Source: Mantis religiosa
Taxonomy: Eukaryota; Arthropoda; Insecta; Mantodea; Mantidae
Length of the DNA: 64,000 bases
Assembly: GCA_030765055.1 (NCBI GenBank)
Contig: CM060951.1
Span: 51,077,647 to 51,141,646 of the forward strand
Reading direction: 5' to 3'
Position 1 is the stretch's first letter. Each line of letters starts with the position of its first letter. Positions 9,132 through 18,539 of this stretch are shown here, piece after piece. Below the pieces are notes generated by a model. The model ran no database searches and was not told the origin of the DNA. It saw nothing but the letters and a program-made list of their open reading frames with translations. The translations under genes were made by a program, and so were the position numbers.

Positions 9132-12074
9132 TTACAATTCGTCCAGTCTATACAAGCATTTTTGTATTAGAAACTTGTTTAGTTCATTTTTAAATAATTT
9201 ACCTTTTATTGTTTTTAGTGAATTTGGTAGTTTATTAAATAATAATTTTCCCATTATTAAGGGATCTTTATCTGTTGACTTCTTATTTAAAGTTATTCTG
9301 TGGTAATTATTTTGTGTCCTTGTTTCATGTTTGTGACAATGTTTATTTAAGTTACCCATTTCATCCTTGCTAATTACAAACATTATTGCTTTAAAAACGT
9401 ATAGAGATACTACTGTTAGGATTTTGTTTTCTACAAAAACATTTCTACATGATTCTCTTCTATTTACCTTATATATACATCTTATACATTTCTTCTGCAA
9501 AACTAGCAATCTGTTCATGTTAGTCATACAAGTGCTTCCCCATATCTCAACTGCATATTGTAGATGTGAATGTATTATTCCATAATAAGTTAGTTTCAGA
9601 TATTCAGAATTTAGGTATTTTGCTAGGTTCCTTAATAAATATAGATTTGTACTTATCTTTTTACATATATAGTCGATATGGTGTCTGAATGTTAGGTTTT
9701 CATCAATAATCACTCCTAAGAATTTTATCTTATCTAATTGCTCGATTTGTTCACCATTTATATTTATATTAATAGGATTACTACTATACCTGTTATTGCG
9801 GTGTTGGAACATGACTGTTTTTGTTTTTTGAAGATTTACTTTCAAGCTATTGTTTGTAAGATAATTATAGATAATTTGCGTTTCTGTAGTTATTATTTTC
9901 TCCATTCCATTTACTTCCTTAGTACCAAATATCAATGAGGTATCATCGGCATACGTCACTGTTTTTGAGTGTGTAGTTATAGGAAGATCATTCACGTAGA
10001 TCAAAAAATGTATTGGTCCCAGGACAGATCCTTGAGGAACTCCTGCTATGATGTTTTCATAATTGGATGTGATTGATTCTATTGTATTTCTACTCTTGGT
10101 TCTAACTACTGTACATTGTTTTCTGTTTACTAAATAGGATCTTAATATTGTGTGAAATTTCCCCCTTATGCCATACTTCTGCAATTTGTTCAGCAGCATT
10201 TCATGTGATACACTGTCAAATGCTTTAGATAGGTCAAGGAATATCCCTGTGATCTTTTCTTCATTTTCAAGCCCTTGGAGTATATTGTGATATAGCTCTG
10301 CTATCGCTGTGGTTGTGGAGTGATTTTTCCTGAATCCATGTTGAGATTTACTTAGTATATTGAATTTATTTAGAAAGCTTATTAATCTATTATTTAACAC
10401 TTTTTCAAATACCTTAGCAAAAACAGAAGTTAAGGTAATAGGTCTATAGTTTTCTGCTTTTGTTTTATTGCCTTTTTTAAATATTGGTCGAACTATGCTT
10501 ATTTTTAAACAATCAGGAAAAGAATCCTCCATTATTGATGCATTTATCAGGTGCTCAAGTATATCTAGTAGGGCATATTTACAATGTTTCAGTGTTTTTG
10601 TAGATATTTCATCCCACCCTGTCGATGTGTTATTATTTAGTTCATTTATTATTTTTTCTAGTTCCTCTTTAGTGGTTCCTTTTATATAAATGGTTGATAA
10701 TATTTCATTTGTCCCTTGTGTTGTATCCCTAATCTGACTGATTTTACTGATTCCCATTTTTAAGAAATAATTATTGAAGATTTGACAAATTTCTTTAGGA
10801 TTTTTAACTAGCTGCGCATTTTCTTCTAAAGTTATGTTTTCAAATGTCTTATTGTTCACATGATGTTCTTTTACAATTCCCCATATCGTCTTTGCCTTAT
10901 TATTTGATTTTATTATTTTGTTACTAAATTGTTGTCTCTTTAGATTAATTAGTTCTTGAGCATACTTCTTTTTAAAAGCTTTATATTTATCCCTAAAAAT
11001 GTCTAAGTTTGTTGGTTTATAGAATGTATGGTAATCCTTCATTTTATCTCTAATCTTTGTTACTTCATATGGAATTTTAATACATTGATTATTAGGTTTG
11101 GTAACTCTCTTGTTTTTGATTGGGCAGTGTGTCTCAAGGTGCTGTTTTATAATGTCAAAGAAGCAGTCCCATTTTTTATTACTATCCTGCAATGTATAAA
11201 CTGCGCCCCATCTCTCTTTTGTTAAACTAACTAGGAGCTGGTTCAGATTGTTAGTAGTCATTTGTCTTAACTTCATGAATTCTGTTATTTCAAGTTCTTC
11301 CCCTATATAACTGATATCCATAATTTGGGAACTATGGTCAGAAATACAATAATCTACAATTTCTGTTGAGTAATTATTCTTTTCAATATTGGTTATAATA
11401 TGATCTATTGATGTAGCTGAGGTGGGTGTGATTCTAGTTGGTTCTTTAATAATCTCTTTTAAATTATAACTTGAAATTATGTCAAGTAGGTTTTTATAAT
11501 CTGTATTATTTGTGCTAGTATTTATGTTTAGATCCCCTATCAAAATTATTTTGCTATTTATACCTATTTTTGTTTTATTTAGCATGTCGTCTAGATAGCA
11601 AAGAAAATCACTAACTTTGGTACTTGGCGATCTGTACAAACCCACTATTTGCAAGTTTAGTTTTCCTGTTTGTATTTTTGTTGTGGCTACCTCAAATATT
11701 TTTTCTACGCTGTAAACTTTATCCCAGTTTGATATAGACAAATTAGCTCCAGATTTTAAAAATATAGCTACCCCACCCCCTTTATGATTTTGTCTGGAAA
11801 AGTGTGATATCAATTTATAATTTTGTATTTGAAGGCTTTTAATTTGCATATTGTCCAGTCCATGTTCTGTCAACACTGCAATATCAGGTTTACATGTGTT
11901 TAATACTATTTCTATTTCTTCAATTTTGTTGGATATATATTGTACATTTTGATGAAATAACCTTATTGTTTTACTATTAACAACGTTTATATTTACTACA
12001 GGAGTGTTTGGTTTAGTTTGAGTGAAAACTGTTTCTGTTACTGAGTCAATACCATTTGCTTTAACATCCACCAC
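9132..12074 (-). CDS. LINE ORF2: AP endonuclease and reverse transcriptase, 980 aa
   Basis: An uninterrupted 980-codon ORF. The N-terminal ~35-260 is an APE-type endonuclease that nicks target DNA: N43 (HQNVQ), E70 (LTEHGL), D181/N183 (GDLN) and S245-H247 (SDH) are all present. RT spans about 525-775, with NYRPITLTS, FLDLSKAFD at 612-620, GVPQGSVLGP at 678-687 and catalytic YADD at 708-711. The C-terminal ~200 residues are a thumb-like tail ending LYRLDEL; there is no RNase H domain. Length and layout fit CR1-type ORF2. It would nick DNA and prime reverse transcription of its own RNA at the target. The start is the first Met, eight bases after ORF1 stops, so reinitiation is plausible. No disabling change was seen. 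Confidence 0.95.
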   Translation of the reverse strand: MVDVKANGIDSVTETVFTQTKPNTPVVNINVVNSKTIRLFHQNVQYISNKIEEIEIVLNTCKPDIAVLTEHGLDNMQIKSLQIQNYKLISHFSRQNHKGGGVAIFLKSGANLSISNWDKVYSVEKIFEVATTKIQTGKLNLQIVGLYRSPSTKVSDFLCYLDDMLNKTKIGINSKIILIGDLNINTSTNNTDYKNLLDIISSYNLKEIIKEPTRITPTSATSIDHIITNIEKNNYSTEIVDYCISDHSSQIMDISYIGEELEITEFMKLRQMTTNNLNQLLVSLTKERWGAVYTLQDSNKKWDCFFDIIKQHLETHCPIKNKRVTKPNNQCIKIPYEVTKIRDKMKDYHTFYKPTNLDIFRDKYKAFKKKYAQELINLKRQQFSNKIIKSNNKAKTIWGIVKEHHVNNKTFENITLEENAQLVKNPKEICQIFNNYFLKMGISKISQIRDTTQGTNEILSTIYIKGTTKEELEKIINELNNNTSTGWDEISTKTLKHCKYALLDILEHLINASIMEDSFPDCLKISIVRPIFKKGNKTKAENYRPITLTSVFAKVFEKVLNNRLISFLNKFNILSKSQHGFRKNHSTTTAIAELYHNILQGLENEEKITGIFLDLSKAFDSVSHEMLLNKLQKYGIRGKFHTILRSYLVNRKQCTVVRTKSRNTIESITSNYENIIAGVPQGSVLGPIHFLIYVNDLPITTHSKTVTYADDTSLIFGTKEVNGMEKIITTETQIIYNYLTNNSLKVNLQKTKTVMFQHRNNRYSSNPINININGEQIEQLDKIKFLGVIIDENLTFRHHIDYICKKISTNLYLLRNLAKYLNSEYLKLTYYGIIHSHLQYAVEIWGSTCMTNMNRLLVLQKKCIRCIYKVNRRESCRNVFVENKILTVVSLYVFKAIMFVISKDEMGNLNKHCHKHETRTQNNYHRITLNKKSTDKDPLIMGKLLFNKLPNSLKTIKGKLFKNELNKFLIQKCLYRLDEL

Positions 12075-12082
12075 CTTACTAA

Positions 12083-13102
12083 TTAGTTTCCCCTTAATAC
12101 TGAACAGATTGCCCTATTCAACAGGTTTCCAAATTTGAAGGATCCCCTTCTATTTAAATGAACTCCGTCTCTAGCAAAGTCTCTATCTTCTAACCAATAA
12201 TTTGCATCAACCAGTAAACAGTCCTTCTTCTCACATAGCCAGTTAATTTCTTCATTTATTTTCATAATTCTCCTAATATTTACATCCCACCTACGAAGTA
12301 CCCCACTTATTATGATTTTTGTTTCTTTTGATTTCGATCTAATGTTGTTTACAAGATCCATAATGTCCCCCATTATCTCTTCTGCCATTACTCCATGTTG
12401 AATATTGTTCGTACCTGCATGTATCAGCATTACGTCCGGTTTTTGCTGCTGAAGGTTCATCTTCTCCACTTTTTCTTGCAGCTCGCCTACCTTGATTCCA
12501 GGAAAACAACGTACTTCAAAACCTTTTACCCGACACAGGTTTCCCGAAAACTTTAGTATCGAGTCGCCTACCACAAGCACATTTTTGTTTTTTATTTCTG
12601 TTTCACTTTCACAATGTTTCACATTTCGCATTTCACTTTCCACACGGTCTTGTGCTTTATTTTGAATTTCAAGCCTGTCCTTTACGCCACTACTGCGTTG
12701 CTTTGTTGAAGAATCCTGTTTCCCATTCCTGGTTACAGTAGCGAAGGTTTTATTCTTGCAGTCGCACTCTTTCTTCTTTTTGAGTTCTTCATTTTCCTTT
12801 TTTAATAAGTTGATCTCTTTTTGAGCATTTTGAAGATCTCTGTTAAGCAGGTTAATCACCACGTGTAGCGATGCTATTGTTTGTGCATCTCGCGTTTGCT
12901 CTATGGCTCCCGTAAGCAGCTGATCATTTCCATCAAAATTCTCCAGAGTTGCCTTGTCTTTTATGCTGTCTTCATTTCCCTTTGTTCCTTTGGTATTTTT
13001 AGGTACTAGAGGACGTTCAGTTGGTTTATCTTCTAGGTTATTGCTCACATTTACGTATAAATTGTGTTTACTTGATCGCGTTACAATTCCTACGGCCGCC
13101 AT
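12083..13102 (-). CDS. LINE ORF1: coiled-coil and SGNH-hydrolase protein, 339 aa
   Basis: An intact 339-codon ORF. Residues ~80-115 are a Leu/Lys/Glu-rich coiled coil (NLLNRDLQNAQKEINLLKKE), followed by a basic, Ser-rich linker. Residues ~175-335 form an SGNH/GDSL esterase-like domain: GDS with S181, G202 (CFPGIKVGEL), N232 (HAGTNN), and D312/H315 (DGVHLN). All four signature residues are kept. Esterase-bearing ORF1 proteins are known in CR1-group LINEs. They are thought to help form the RNP or contact membranes or lipids; the substrate is unknown. The start MAAVGIVTRS is the first Met after a short leader. ORF2 follows after eight bases in the same orientation. Confidence 0.93.
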   Translation of the reverse strand: MAAVGIVTRSSKHNLYVNVSNNLEDKPTERPLVPKNTKGTKGNEDSIKDKATLENFDGNDQLLTGAIEQTRDAQTIASLHVVINLLNRDLQNAQKEINLLKKENEELKKKKECDCKNKTFATVTRNGKQDSSTKQRSSGVKDRLEIQNKAQDRVESEMRNVKHCESETEIKNKNVLVVGDSILKFSGNLCRVKGFEVRCFPGIKVGELQEKVEKMNLQQQKPDVMLIHAGTNNIQHGVMAEEIMGDIMDLVNNIRSKSKETKIIISGVLRRWDVNIRRIMKINEEINWLCEKKDCLLVDANYWLEDRDFARDGVHLNRRGSFKFGNLLNRAICSVLRGN

Positions 13103-13209
13103 GTTGAAATGTTTTCATACACTGCAGTCATCCCCAATCTCTACAAAAATGCTGGACTGGTTCCTGTTGAAGCTATGAAGCTGTGGAGTAAAGTTTCCTC
13201 TGCTCCACT

Positions 13210-13440
13210 GGAACAAAGGAAGTTCTACACATGCTCACATAAGCGACTGCATTGATGCTGCCTGTTGCTCATTTTCACCACTGTCTGACTCTTCATTACA
13301 ATCAACGTAAATATCACTGTCACTATCCCCGGACCCCGAAAAATCCGAAAAATTGGATGGTAAACACTCAAAACCTCTAAATTCATTATCAGCAACAAAA
13401 CACTGCACATCATGTTAAAAATCATGTTTCACTGCACTGA
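13210..13440 (-). pseudogene. piggyBac N-terminal acidic region
   Basis: One minus-strand frame reads DNEFRGFECLPSNFSDFSG, then GDSDSDIYVDCNEESDSGEN. This Ser/Asp/Glu-rich composition is typical of the disordered start of piggyBac-type transposases. It sits directly beyond the 5' end of the CR1-like LINE and belongs to the same relic as 8033-9007. A stop follows near 13225. Confidence 0.6.
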
Positions 13441-14567
13441 TTACATCATGCAAATCATGTGACTAGCCGTGTGTATAGTGGCATGATAATATTCTAATGC
13501 ACTGTTTTGCTTTCTCTTCAGAGGGCGTAACCATGTAGGCACATGGTTGAAAGGTAGTGCTTCTCAACTACAACAGATGTCTCAACATGCCTGCTTGGAA
13601 TACATATATTCCAAATTATAAAGATTTTAGCCGTTCAAAGTTGTGGTGGAGATAACTTGACCATAGGACGGCTGGGATGTCTTTCCGCAATCAAACTGAA
13701 AAGGAAAAGGTTAAAATAGAACAGTTTTTTCTTTGCCATTCTTCAGTTGAATCTTCACCTCTAACTTGTCTATTAATTTAATTTCTGATAAACCAATTTG
13801 GTCATAGCTCATGCAGAATCATGGCTGACTGTTGTAAAATTTAGTGAAGATTTTGAAACATTTCTTTAGCAGCTCGGTTGAAATCAATCTGGTGGTTACT
13901 GAACATAGGTTTTAATGCTCCCATCTGCTTGAAGACAAGAAAGAATTAACTTGATAAAGAAGTTTGCTTCTGTTGTTAGTCCCTACCCTTAGGTCCATCT
14001 TTCATTAAACACTACTGACTGCAGAAGATTAACAGAATCTTTTCAATTCTAAAACATTAAGTTTGTTTCTAGCCAGTAAAGACACTGGCAATTCCAGATG
14101 ACATTGGATGTGCAGCTAGAAATGGAAATGAATGTCTTCCAAGTATGTTCTAAATGACATTATGTAAGTGATGAAGTGTCAAACCAAATAGTTTTTTCTA
14201 AATGACAACTTAGTAAGCAAAACTTAAGTGCTATTAGTCCTCTTACAATTTCATTATGTTAAAAGGTTGCATTGTTGATAATCACTTATAAACTTAGCAT
14301 GACCTACTCTGATATCGGATATTTGAAATTATATAATTATGGCATTTAGATCGTTTTATAACTGATGTTCGTATTCATATGCGTGAAGACATACAGTTCA
14401 GTATGTTTGAGCAGTTTAAAAAGTTCTCAACCTGATGCAACATGCAATTTTGAACACCTACTTTCATTTGTATGATGGTTGTAGTGGAGATAGTAAACAG
14501 TTGAGGTTTCTTCTGAAAATGGATTACTAAAAAGATGACATAATTGAATGTGTAAATTTATGGCATG
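13441..14567. other. No gene recognised
   Basis: AT-rich sequence with no recognised protein, repeat pair or RNA. The 5' terminal repeat of the piggyBac remnant may be in the left part but was not identified. Confidence 0.5.
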
Positions 14568-14659
14568 ATTTTAGTTAATTGATGGAAATTAATCATTTCT
14601 CCACACTAGCTGTATATAGGCTAAGGTCTTTGATAGATAGTCAACATGAAAAATTCAAT

Positions 14660-14732
14660 GCCATGGCTGGGATCTGAACCACTGATCTCCCGGTTTCCGT
14701 CCAGTCGTTCCAACCCATGGAGCCACCATGGC
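14660..14732 (-). repeat. tRNA-like SINE head, left arm
   Basis: The inverted partner of 14856-14928. It has the same GCCATGG/CCATGGC closing stem and a B-box-like GGTTCAGATCCC. About ten differences from the partner were seen. Probably a tRNA-derived repeat, not a working tRNA. Confidence 0.7.
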
Positions 14733-14855
14733 CAATGTGCAGTCCTGATACTAAACTCTCCATTTGACTCGTATATTTCCCTCTACCGGGGTCTAGTGGT
14801 CTTCCGGGGAAATATATGAGTCAAATGGAGAATTTAGTGTCAGGACGGCACGTTG

Positions 14856-14928
14856 GCCATGGTAGCTCAATGGGTTAGAGCGACTGGACGGAAACCAGGA
14901 GATCCGTGGTTCAAATCCCAGCCATGGC
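14856..14928 (+). repeat. tRNA-like SINE head, right arm
   Basis: The ends GCCATGG and CCATGGC pair over seven bases like an acceptor stem. GCTC..GAGC forms a D-arm-like stem, TAGCTCAATGGG resembles a pol III A box, and GGTTCAAATCC a B box. An anticodon-like loop ACGGAAA is closed by CTGG/CCAG. The T-stem has mismatches. The element is repeated with flanking sequence, so it is a tRNA-derived repeat and not a conserved tRNA gene. Confidence 0.75.
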
Positions 14929-15098
14929 ATTGAATTTTTCATGTTGACTCTATCAAAGACCTTAGCCTATGTACGACTAGTCTGAGGAAATTAATTTCCA
15001 TCAATTAACTAAAATAATAAGCATTAAATGATGAAGCCCGGGACTCGAGTACTTACGATAGTAAGTCGCCACAAAGGGTGTATCTCAAATGTGAGAGC

Positions 15099-15262
15099 CC
15101 CTAGTGGTCTACCGGGGAAATATACAAGTCAGATGGAGAGTTAAGTGTCAGGACGGCACGTGGGCCATGGTGGCTCAATGCGTTGGAGCGATTGGACGGA
15201 AACTGAAAGATCAGTGGATCAGATCCTGGCCAAGGCATTGAATTTTTCATGTTGACTCTATT
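15099..15262 (+). repeat. Third, direct copy of the tRNA-like unit
   Basis: From CCCTAGTGGTCTACCGGGG to the CATGTTGACTCTAT block this repeats the right arm of the palindrome in the same orientation. Its tRNA-like part is 15164-15236. The acceptor-like stem is decayed (GCCATGG against CCAAGGC) and the B box is GGATCAGATCC. It breaks off at 15262, where the dispersed repeat begins. Confidence 0.8.
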
Positions 15263-15379
15263 ATGGCATGATGCTAATCACCAGATTTGTTCCCTTGATT
15301 GAAATATCAGAGCTGCTGCAGGCACAACTTTTTGCTTAATGTGCACAGCAGAGGTTTTTGCCAGGGCTTGTGGATATGT
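15261..15379 (+). repeat. Dispersed repeat, copy 2
   Basis: Matches 6519-6628: shared GCATG.TGCTAATCACC at the start, GCTGCTGCAG in the middle and CCAGGGCT.GTG.ATAT at the end. No coding content. It begins exactly where the third tRNA-like unit stops. Confidence 0.5.
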
Positions 15380-15520
15380 TGTCCAGCTAGTAAAGACTTC
15401 ATAAAAGGCTTAAAGATAACCACAAAAAAAAAATTCCACTTTAGAAGATACTTAATCTTTCACAGTAAAATGATGCAGAGTGCATGCAGCTCTTGCATAT
15501 CTGACTTGTTCAGTTCAGCT

Positions 15521-15589
15521 AGTCTGGGTGGCTCGATTAGGAGCTGAGCTATTGATTCAAAGGTCACAGGTTCGAACCTGGCCCAGACT
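15521..15589 (+). repeat. Second type of tRNA-like SINE head
   Basis: AGTCTGG at the start pairs with CCAGACT at the end over seven bases, and the B box GGTTCGAACC matches the consensus perfectly. A-box-like GTGGCTCGATTAGG and a D-arm GCTC..GAGC are present. The anticodon arm is poor. It differs from the 14856 type. Non-tRNA sequence follows to about 15640. It may be a SINE head or a tRNA pseudogene. Confidence 0.6.
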
Positions 15590-15639
15590 GATGGGAGTGT
15601 TCAAAAAGAATCAGTAAATTTACTAACATGTAAATAGCT

Positions 15640-15954
15640 TTACAGTACAAAATTTAAGCATACCAGTGGTACTAGTATGATCAGTGCAATTGAGAGTACC
15701 ATTAACAAAATTATATATTTTTAATCACATGAGCAGTTACCTGCAGTGTGGAGTATGGGTTTAAATTTTCAATGGAAAAAACATGCTGTGTTGATTTTTT
15801 TCATCATAAGTAGTTTCCTACTCTTTGACTTTCTCTCGGTAGCACAGAACTTCCATTTATTGAGCAAGCTAAATTTCTATACATAATTTTTTACTACAAG
15901 TTTAAGATTCAGATAATTTATTAGTCGTAGGAGTCAACCAGACTCATGGCATCA
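15640..15954. other. No feature recognised
   Basis: AT-rich sequence between the tRNA-like repeat and the LINE remnant; nothing supported. Confidence 0.5.
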
Positions 15955-17330
15955 TCAAAAATATAGTTTCTGTATAATATTTTTAAAAATATAAATATGT
16001 ATTACAATATAGTTGAAAATCTTACAAATTAATATAAAGTCTAATACAATAGTACATTTTAAAAATACAGTAAAATATTGCAGTTTTATATTAAAAAGTT
16101 CATGTGTGCTAAAAGGTAAAAATTTTAATATCAGTTGCACTGATGGCCTAAACCTGCTGTAATTCAAAAGAATAATATTTTGAGGCAAGTGATTATACAA
16201 AATACTACCTAGATGTGATGTACTATTAAGGCATCTAGTAAGTCTATGACAATTTAAATGGACATTGCTGGATGCTCTAGTATTGTAATCATATAATTGA
16301 GGATTCAATTGCAGGAGATTTAGGTTTTGTTGACTGAAAGACCAAATTCCAAGATATAAATGCAAGGAAGAGGTAAAATTTTGAAATCTGTAAACACCGT
16401 TTTATGCTGTTTCTAACTGGCACATGCAATATCATTTTCAATAGCCTCTTTTGCAAAATTAGCATTTCCTTAGTTTTTAAAGACCACCACCAGATAATTA
16501 TGCCATAAGAAAGCAATGAATTTACATATCTAAAATATATTAACCTTACACCAATAGAAAGATTTTGACAAGATCCGGAATGCATAACTTATAGAGAACT
16601 CATTTTTTATCATTCAAAGACAATATGTGGAGTTCCCAACATAAATTAGAATCAATTGTAATACCTAAGAAATTTGTACTATTTAGTTCTGCAATTTCAG
16701 AACAATTGACTGAGATATGGAAGGGTTTTTCAAGTATTTGGTTTCCAAAATGCATATGCAGAGTTTTATCTAAATTTTTAATTTGAGCATATTACTTTGA
16801 AGCCAATGAACCAGATTTGAAGTGGAATTACTTATTTTATCCTGAAATTTGGACAAAGTATTATCATTTATTATATTTTTGTCATCAGCAAATAAAACTG
16901 TTACTATGTGGCAAAACATGAGCAAGTCATTTATATAAAGTAAAAACAGCAATGGATCCTTGTGGTACACCACAACATATGATTGTTGGATTGGATTTTA
17001 CGAATTAAGACAATTTGTTGCCTATTATTCTATGATCTAAACCATCTTTACAACACCTCTTATGCCTGTGCATTGAAGCTTCCTGATAATATTCTGATTT
17101 ACCATATCGAAAGCCTTACTTAAATAAATGAATATGCCTGTTATATGCTATCCTGCACTTTATAAATAGTTCCAATAAAAAAATTGAATGGCATGACGAG
17201 TTCCTTTACCCTGTCTAAACCCAAACTGAGAGTCGGAAAATATCTCCTTAATTTCCAAATAGGACACCTGTCTGCTACAGAATATCGGATCGAGTTCAAT
17301 TTACTGTTTGTCCACATATCTCGCATTTAA
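15955..17330 (-). pseudogene. CR1/L2-like LINE remnant: reverse transcriptase
   Basis: On the minus strand, decayed RT blocks run in order: FIYLSKAFDMVNQNI near 17130-17090, a VPQGS-like block and LLFLLYINDLL near 16960, LFADDKNII near 16890 (YADD changed to FADD), and a thumb block with SYGIIIWWWS near 16500. The C-terminal tail YNTRASSNVHLNCHRLTR lies near 16290-16240. The tail pattern YNTR..H.L....F..LP resembles CR1/L2-type LINEs. Several stops and frame changes make it inactive. No endonuclease or ORF1 is attached, fitting 5' truncation. It is a different and much older copy than the LINE at 9035-13205. Confidence 0.75.
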
Positions 17331-17379
17331 GGCACATATCTTTGCTTATCTTACACATGATTTTGCTGGATTGTTTTTT

Positions 17380-17450
17380 TCTAGGCTTGAACCCAGTGGA
17401 ATGTTAGGAAATGAAGCAGCAGATCAATTAGCGAAGCATGCAATTCTCTA
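17380..17450 (+). pseudogene. LINE RNase H fragment
   Basis: Translation reads GMLGNEAADQLAKHAI, matching the last RNase H motif (GH.G..GNE.AD..AK) of I/R1/Jockey-type LINEs. The usual GHSGI start is changed to PSGML. The fragment is on the opposite strand to the neighbouring LINE remnant, which belongs to a type without RNase H, so it is a separate relic. Confidence 0.6.
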
Positions 17451-18275
17451 ACCCAATATAAGGGAGCTCTGCTGCCACTTCATAGATCTGAAGGTATTTT
17501 TTGCACAGAAAGATTTTCTCTCAGTGGTGACAAGTGATTTAACTTCTGCTGCCAAACTCCAGGAAGTCGAGACTCCATTTCCTTGGGTTGTTTTTGTCCA
17601 TGTTGCAAGTGATTGTGCTTCCTCAGCTTCATTTGGTCATTATTGCAGTCATGGTTACCCTCTGAAGTAAACCCCCATCACGCTGTATTCATGGTGTGAG
17701 TTAACAGTGAAGCAACAACTGTGACTCTATTTCGAAGCTTTTCCAGTTCAGCGAGCTCTTTATAACATTTCTCATTTAGTCACCCATATATTACTAACTT
17801 TGATTTAACGTTTGAGTGTCGGTTGCTCTTTACTATGAATTGAGTTTTTTTATTCATGTATTTTTATGGTTTACTATTTCCACTCATGTAATATGTTTGT
17901 AATCTTGTACTTGATTTGTATATTTTGTGTGTGACTTGAACCAATAAATATATAGCACTAACGACCTAGCTGTTTTGTGCCATTAAATGCTATTAGCTAA
18001 CATGACCAGTTAACACTATAACTGAAGAAAAGTCATGAAAATTGACAGTACAGCATTAAATGAGACAAATCAAGGTATATGCTCTTGCTGAAATTGCCAA
18101 GATATCTGGATCATTTTCCATAAACGTTTGCACATGAGAAACTGACACTGCAAAATGTGTCACATTAATTACACTAATCGGAATAGCATCCAAATGAACA
18201 TCTTGCAGGAATGCTTGGACATATAACGCCATGTCATTAATAAATACAATATACATAGATATAACATTAGACATA
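17451..18275. other. No gene recognised
   Basis: AT-rich; the left part may be the 3' end of the LINE that left the RNase H fragment. Nothing else is supported. Confidence 0.5.
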
Positions 18276-18498
18276 CAGTAGCACTCATAAGTGTTTTGAC
18301 AAAATGTTTTCTCAACATTTATTTATAATATTGGCTGGTCTCTTGTACAATAGGTAACAAACTGTAGATGACAATACACAGATAAATACAACATAAGTTC
18401 TGGGAATAGTGTATTGTATGTATGCTAAAAATAAAACCAAAATCCACAGGTCATAAATGTTTGGACAAAATATTTTTGTACAGAAAAATGTCACTTTT

Positions 18499-18522
18499 GG
18501 GGGGGGGGGGGGGGGGGGGGGG
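18499..18522. repeat. (G)24 homopolymer
   Basis: A 24-base run of G, followed by AGGG, inside the Tc1 element. On the minus strand it is a C run. Confidence 0.95.
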
Positions 18523-18539
18523 AGGGTTGGGTCGTGGCA

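Larger units (their letters stand above)
9035..13205 (-). mobile_element. Full-length CR1-like LINE with two intact ORFs
   Basis: A minus-strand non-LTR retrotransposon of about 4.2 kb. It has a ~100 base 5' leader, ORF1 (coiled coil plus SGNH esterase), an 8-base gap, ORF2 (APE endonuclease plus RT, no RNase H), and a ~95 base 3' UTR with AATAAA. It ends in a short (ATT)n tail at 9047-9062. An esterase in ORF1 together with an RT lacking RNase H is characteristic of the CR1 group. Both flanks read as piggyBac sequence, which sets the element edges to within tens of bases; no clear target duplication was seen. It looks recent and possibly mobile. Confidence 0.92.
7440..13440 (-). mobile_element. 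piggyBac-like transposon remnant, split by a LINE
   Basis: Read on the minus strand, three piggyBac transposase blocks occur in the expected order: an acidic N-terminal region (13210-13440), the DDD core (8033-9007) and a Cys-rich C-terminal domain (7440-7735). The CR1-like LINE at about 9035-13205 separates the first two. All blocks are frameshifted. The outer terminal repeats and TTAA target sites were not located, so the outer limits are only those of recognisable protein. Confidence 0.82.
14568..15015. repeat. ~450 bp palindrome (foldback) with tRNA-like arms
   Basis: Left arm 14568-14780 and right arm 14809-15015 are near-perfect inverted copies around a 28-base centre. Each arm holds one 73-base tRNA-like unit, with about 50-60 bases on its inner side and 80-90 on its outer side. 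The arms match through ATTTTAGTTAATTGATGG at the outer ends, so the mirror extends past the tRNA-like part. As RNA or single-stranded DNA it could form a stem of about 200 bp. A third, direct, truncated unit follows at 15099-15262. The layout suggests either two SINE-like units joined head to head or a foldback transposon. Confidence 0.88.

Noticed and set aside
13500..13560. Exon after the acceptor TTTGCTTTCTCTTCAG
   Set aside because: It lies in piggyBac flank sequence, reads into stops within a few codons, and has no good donor.
14856..14928. Functional tRNA gene
   Set aside because: The T-stem is mismatched, and copies recur with shared flanks in inverted and direct orientation, which indicates a tRNA-derived repeat.
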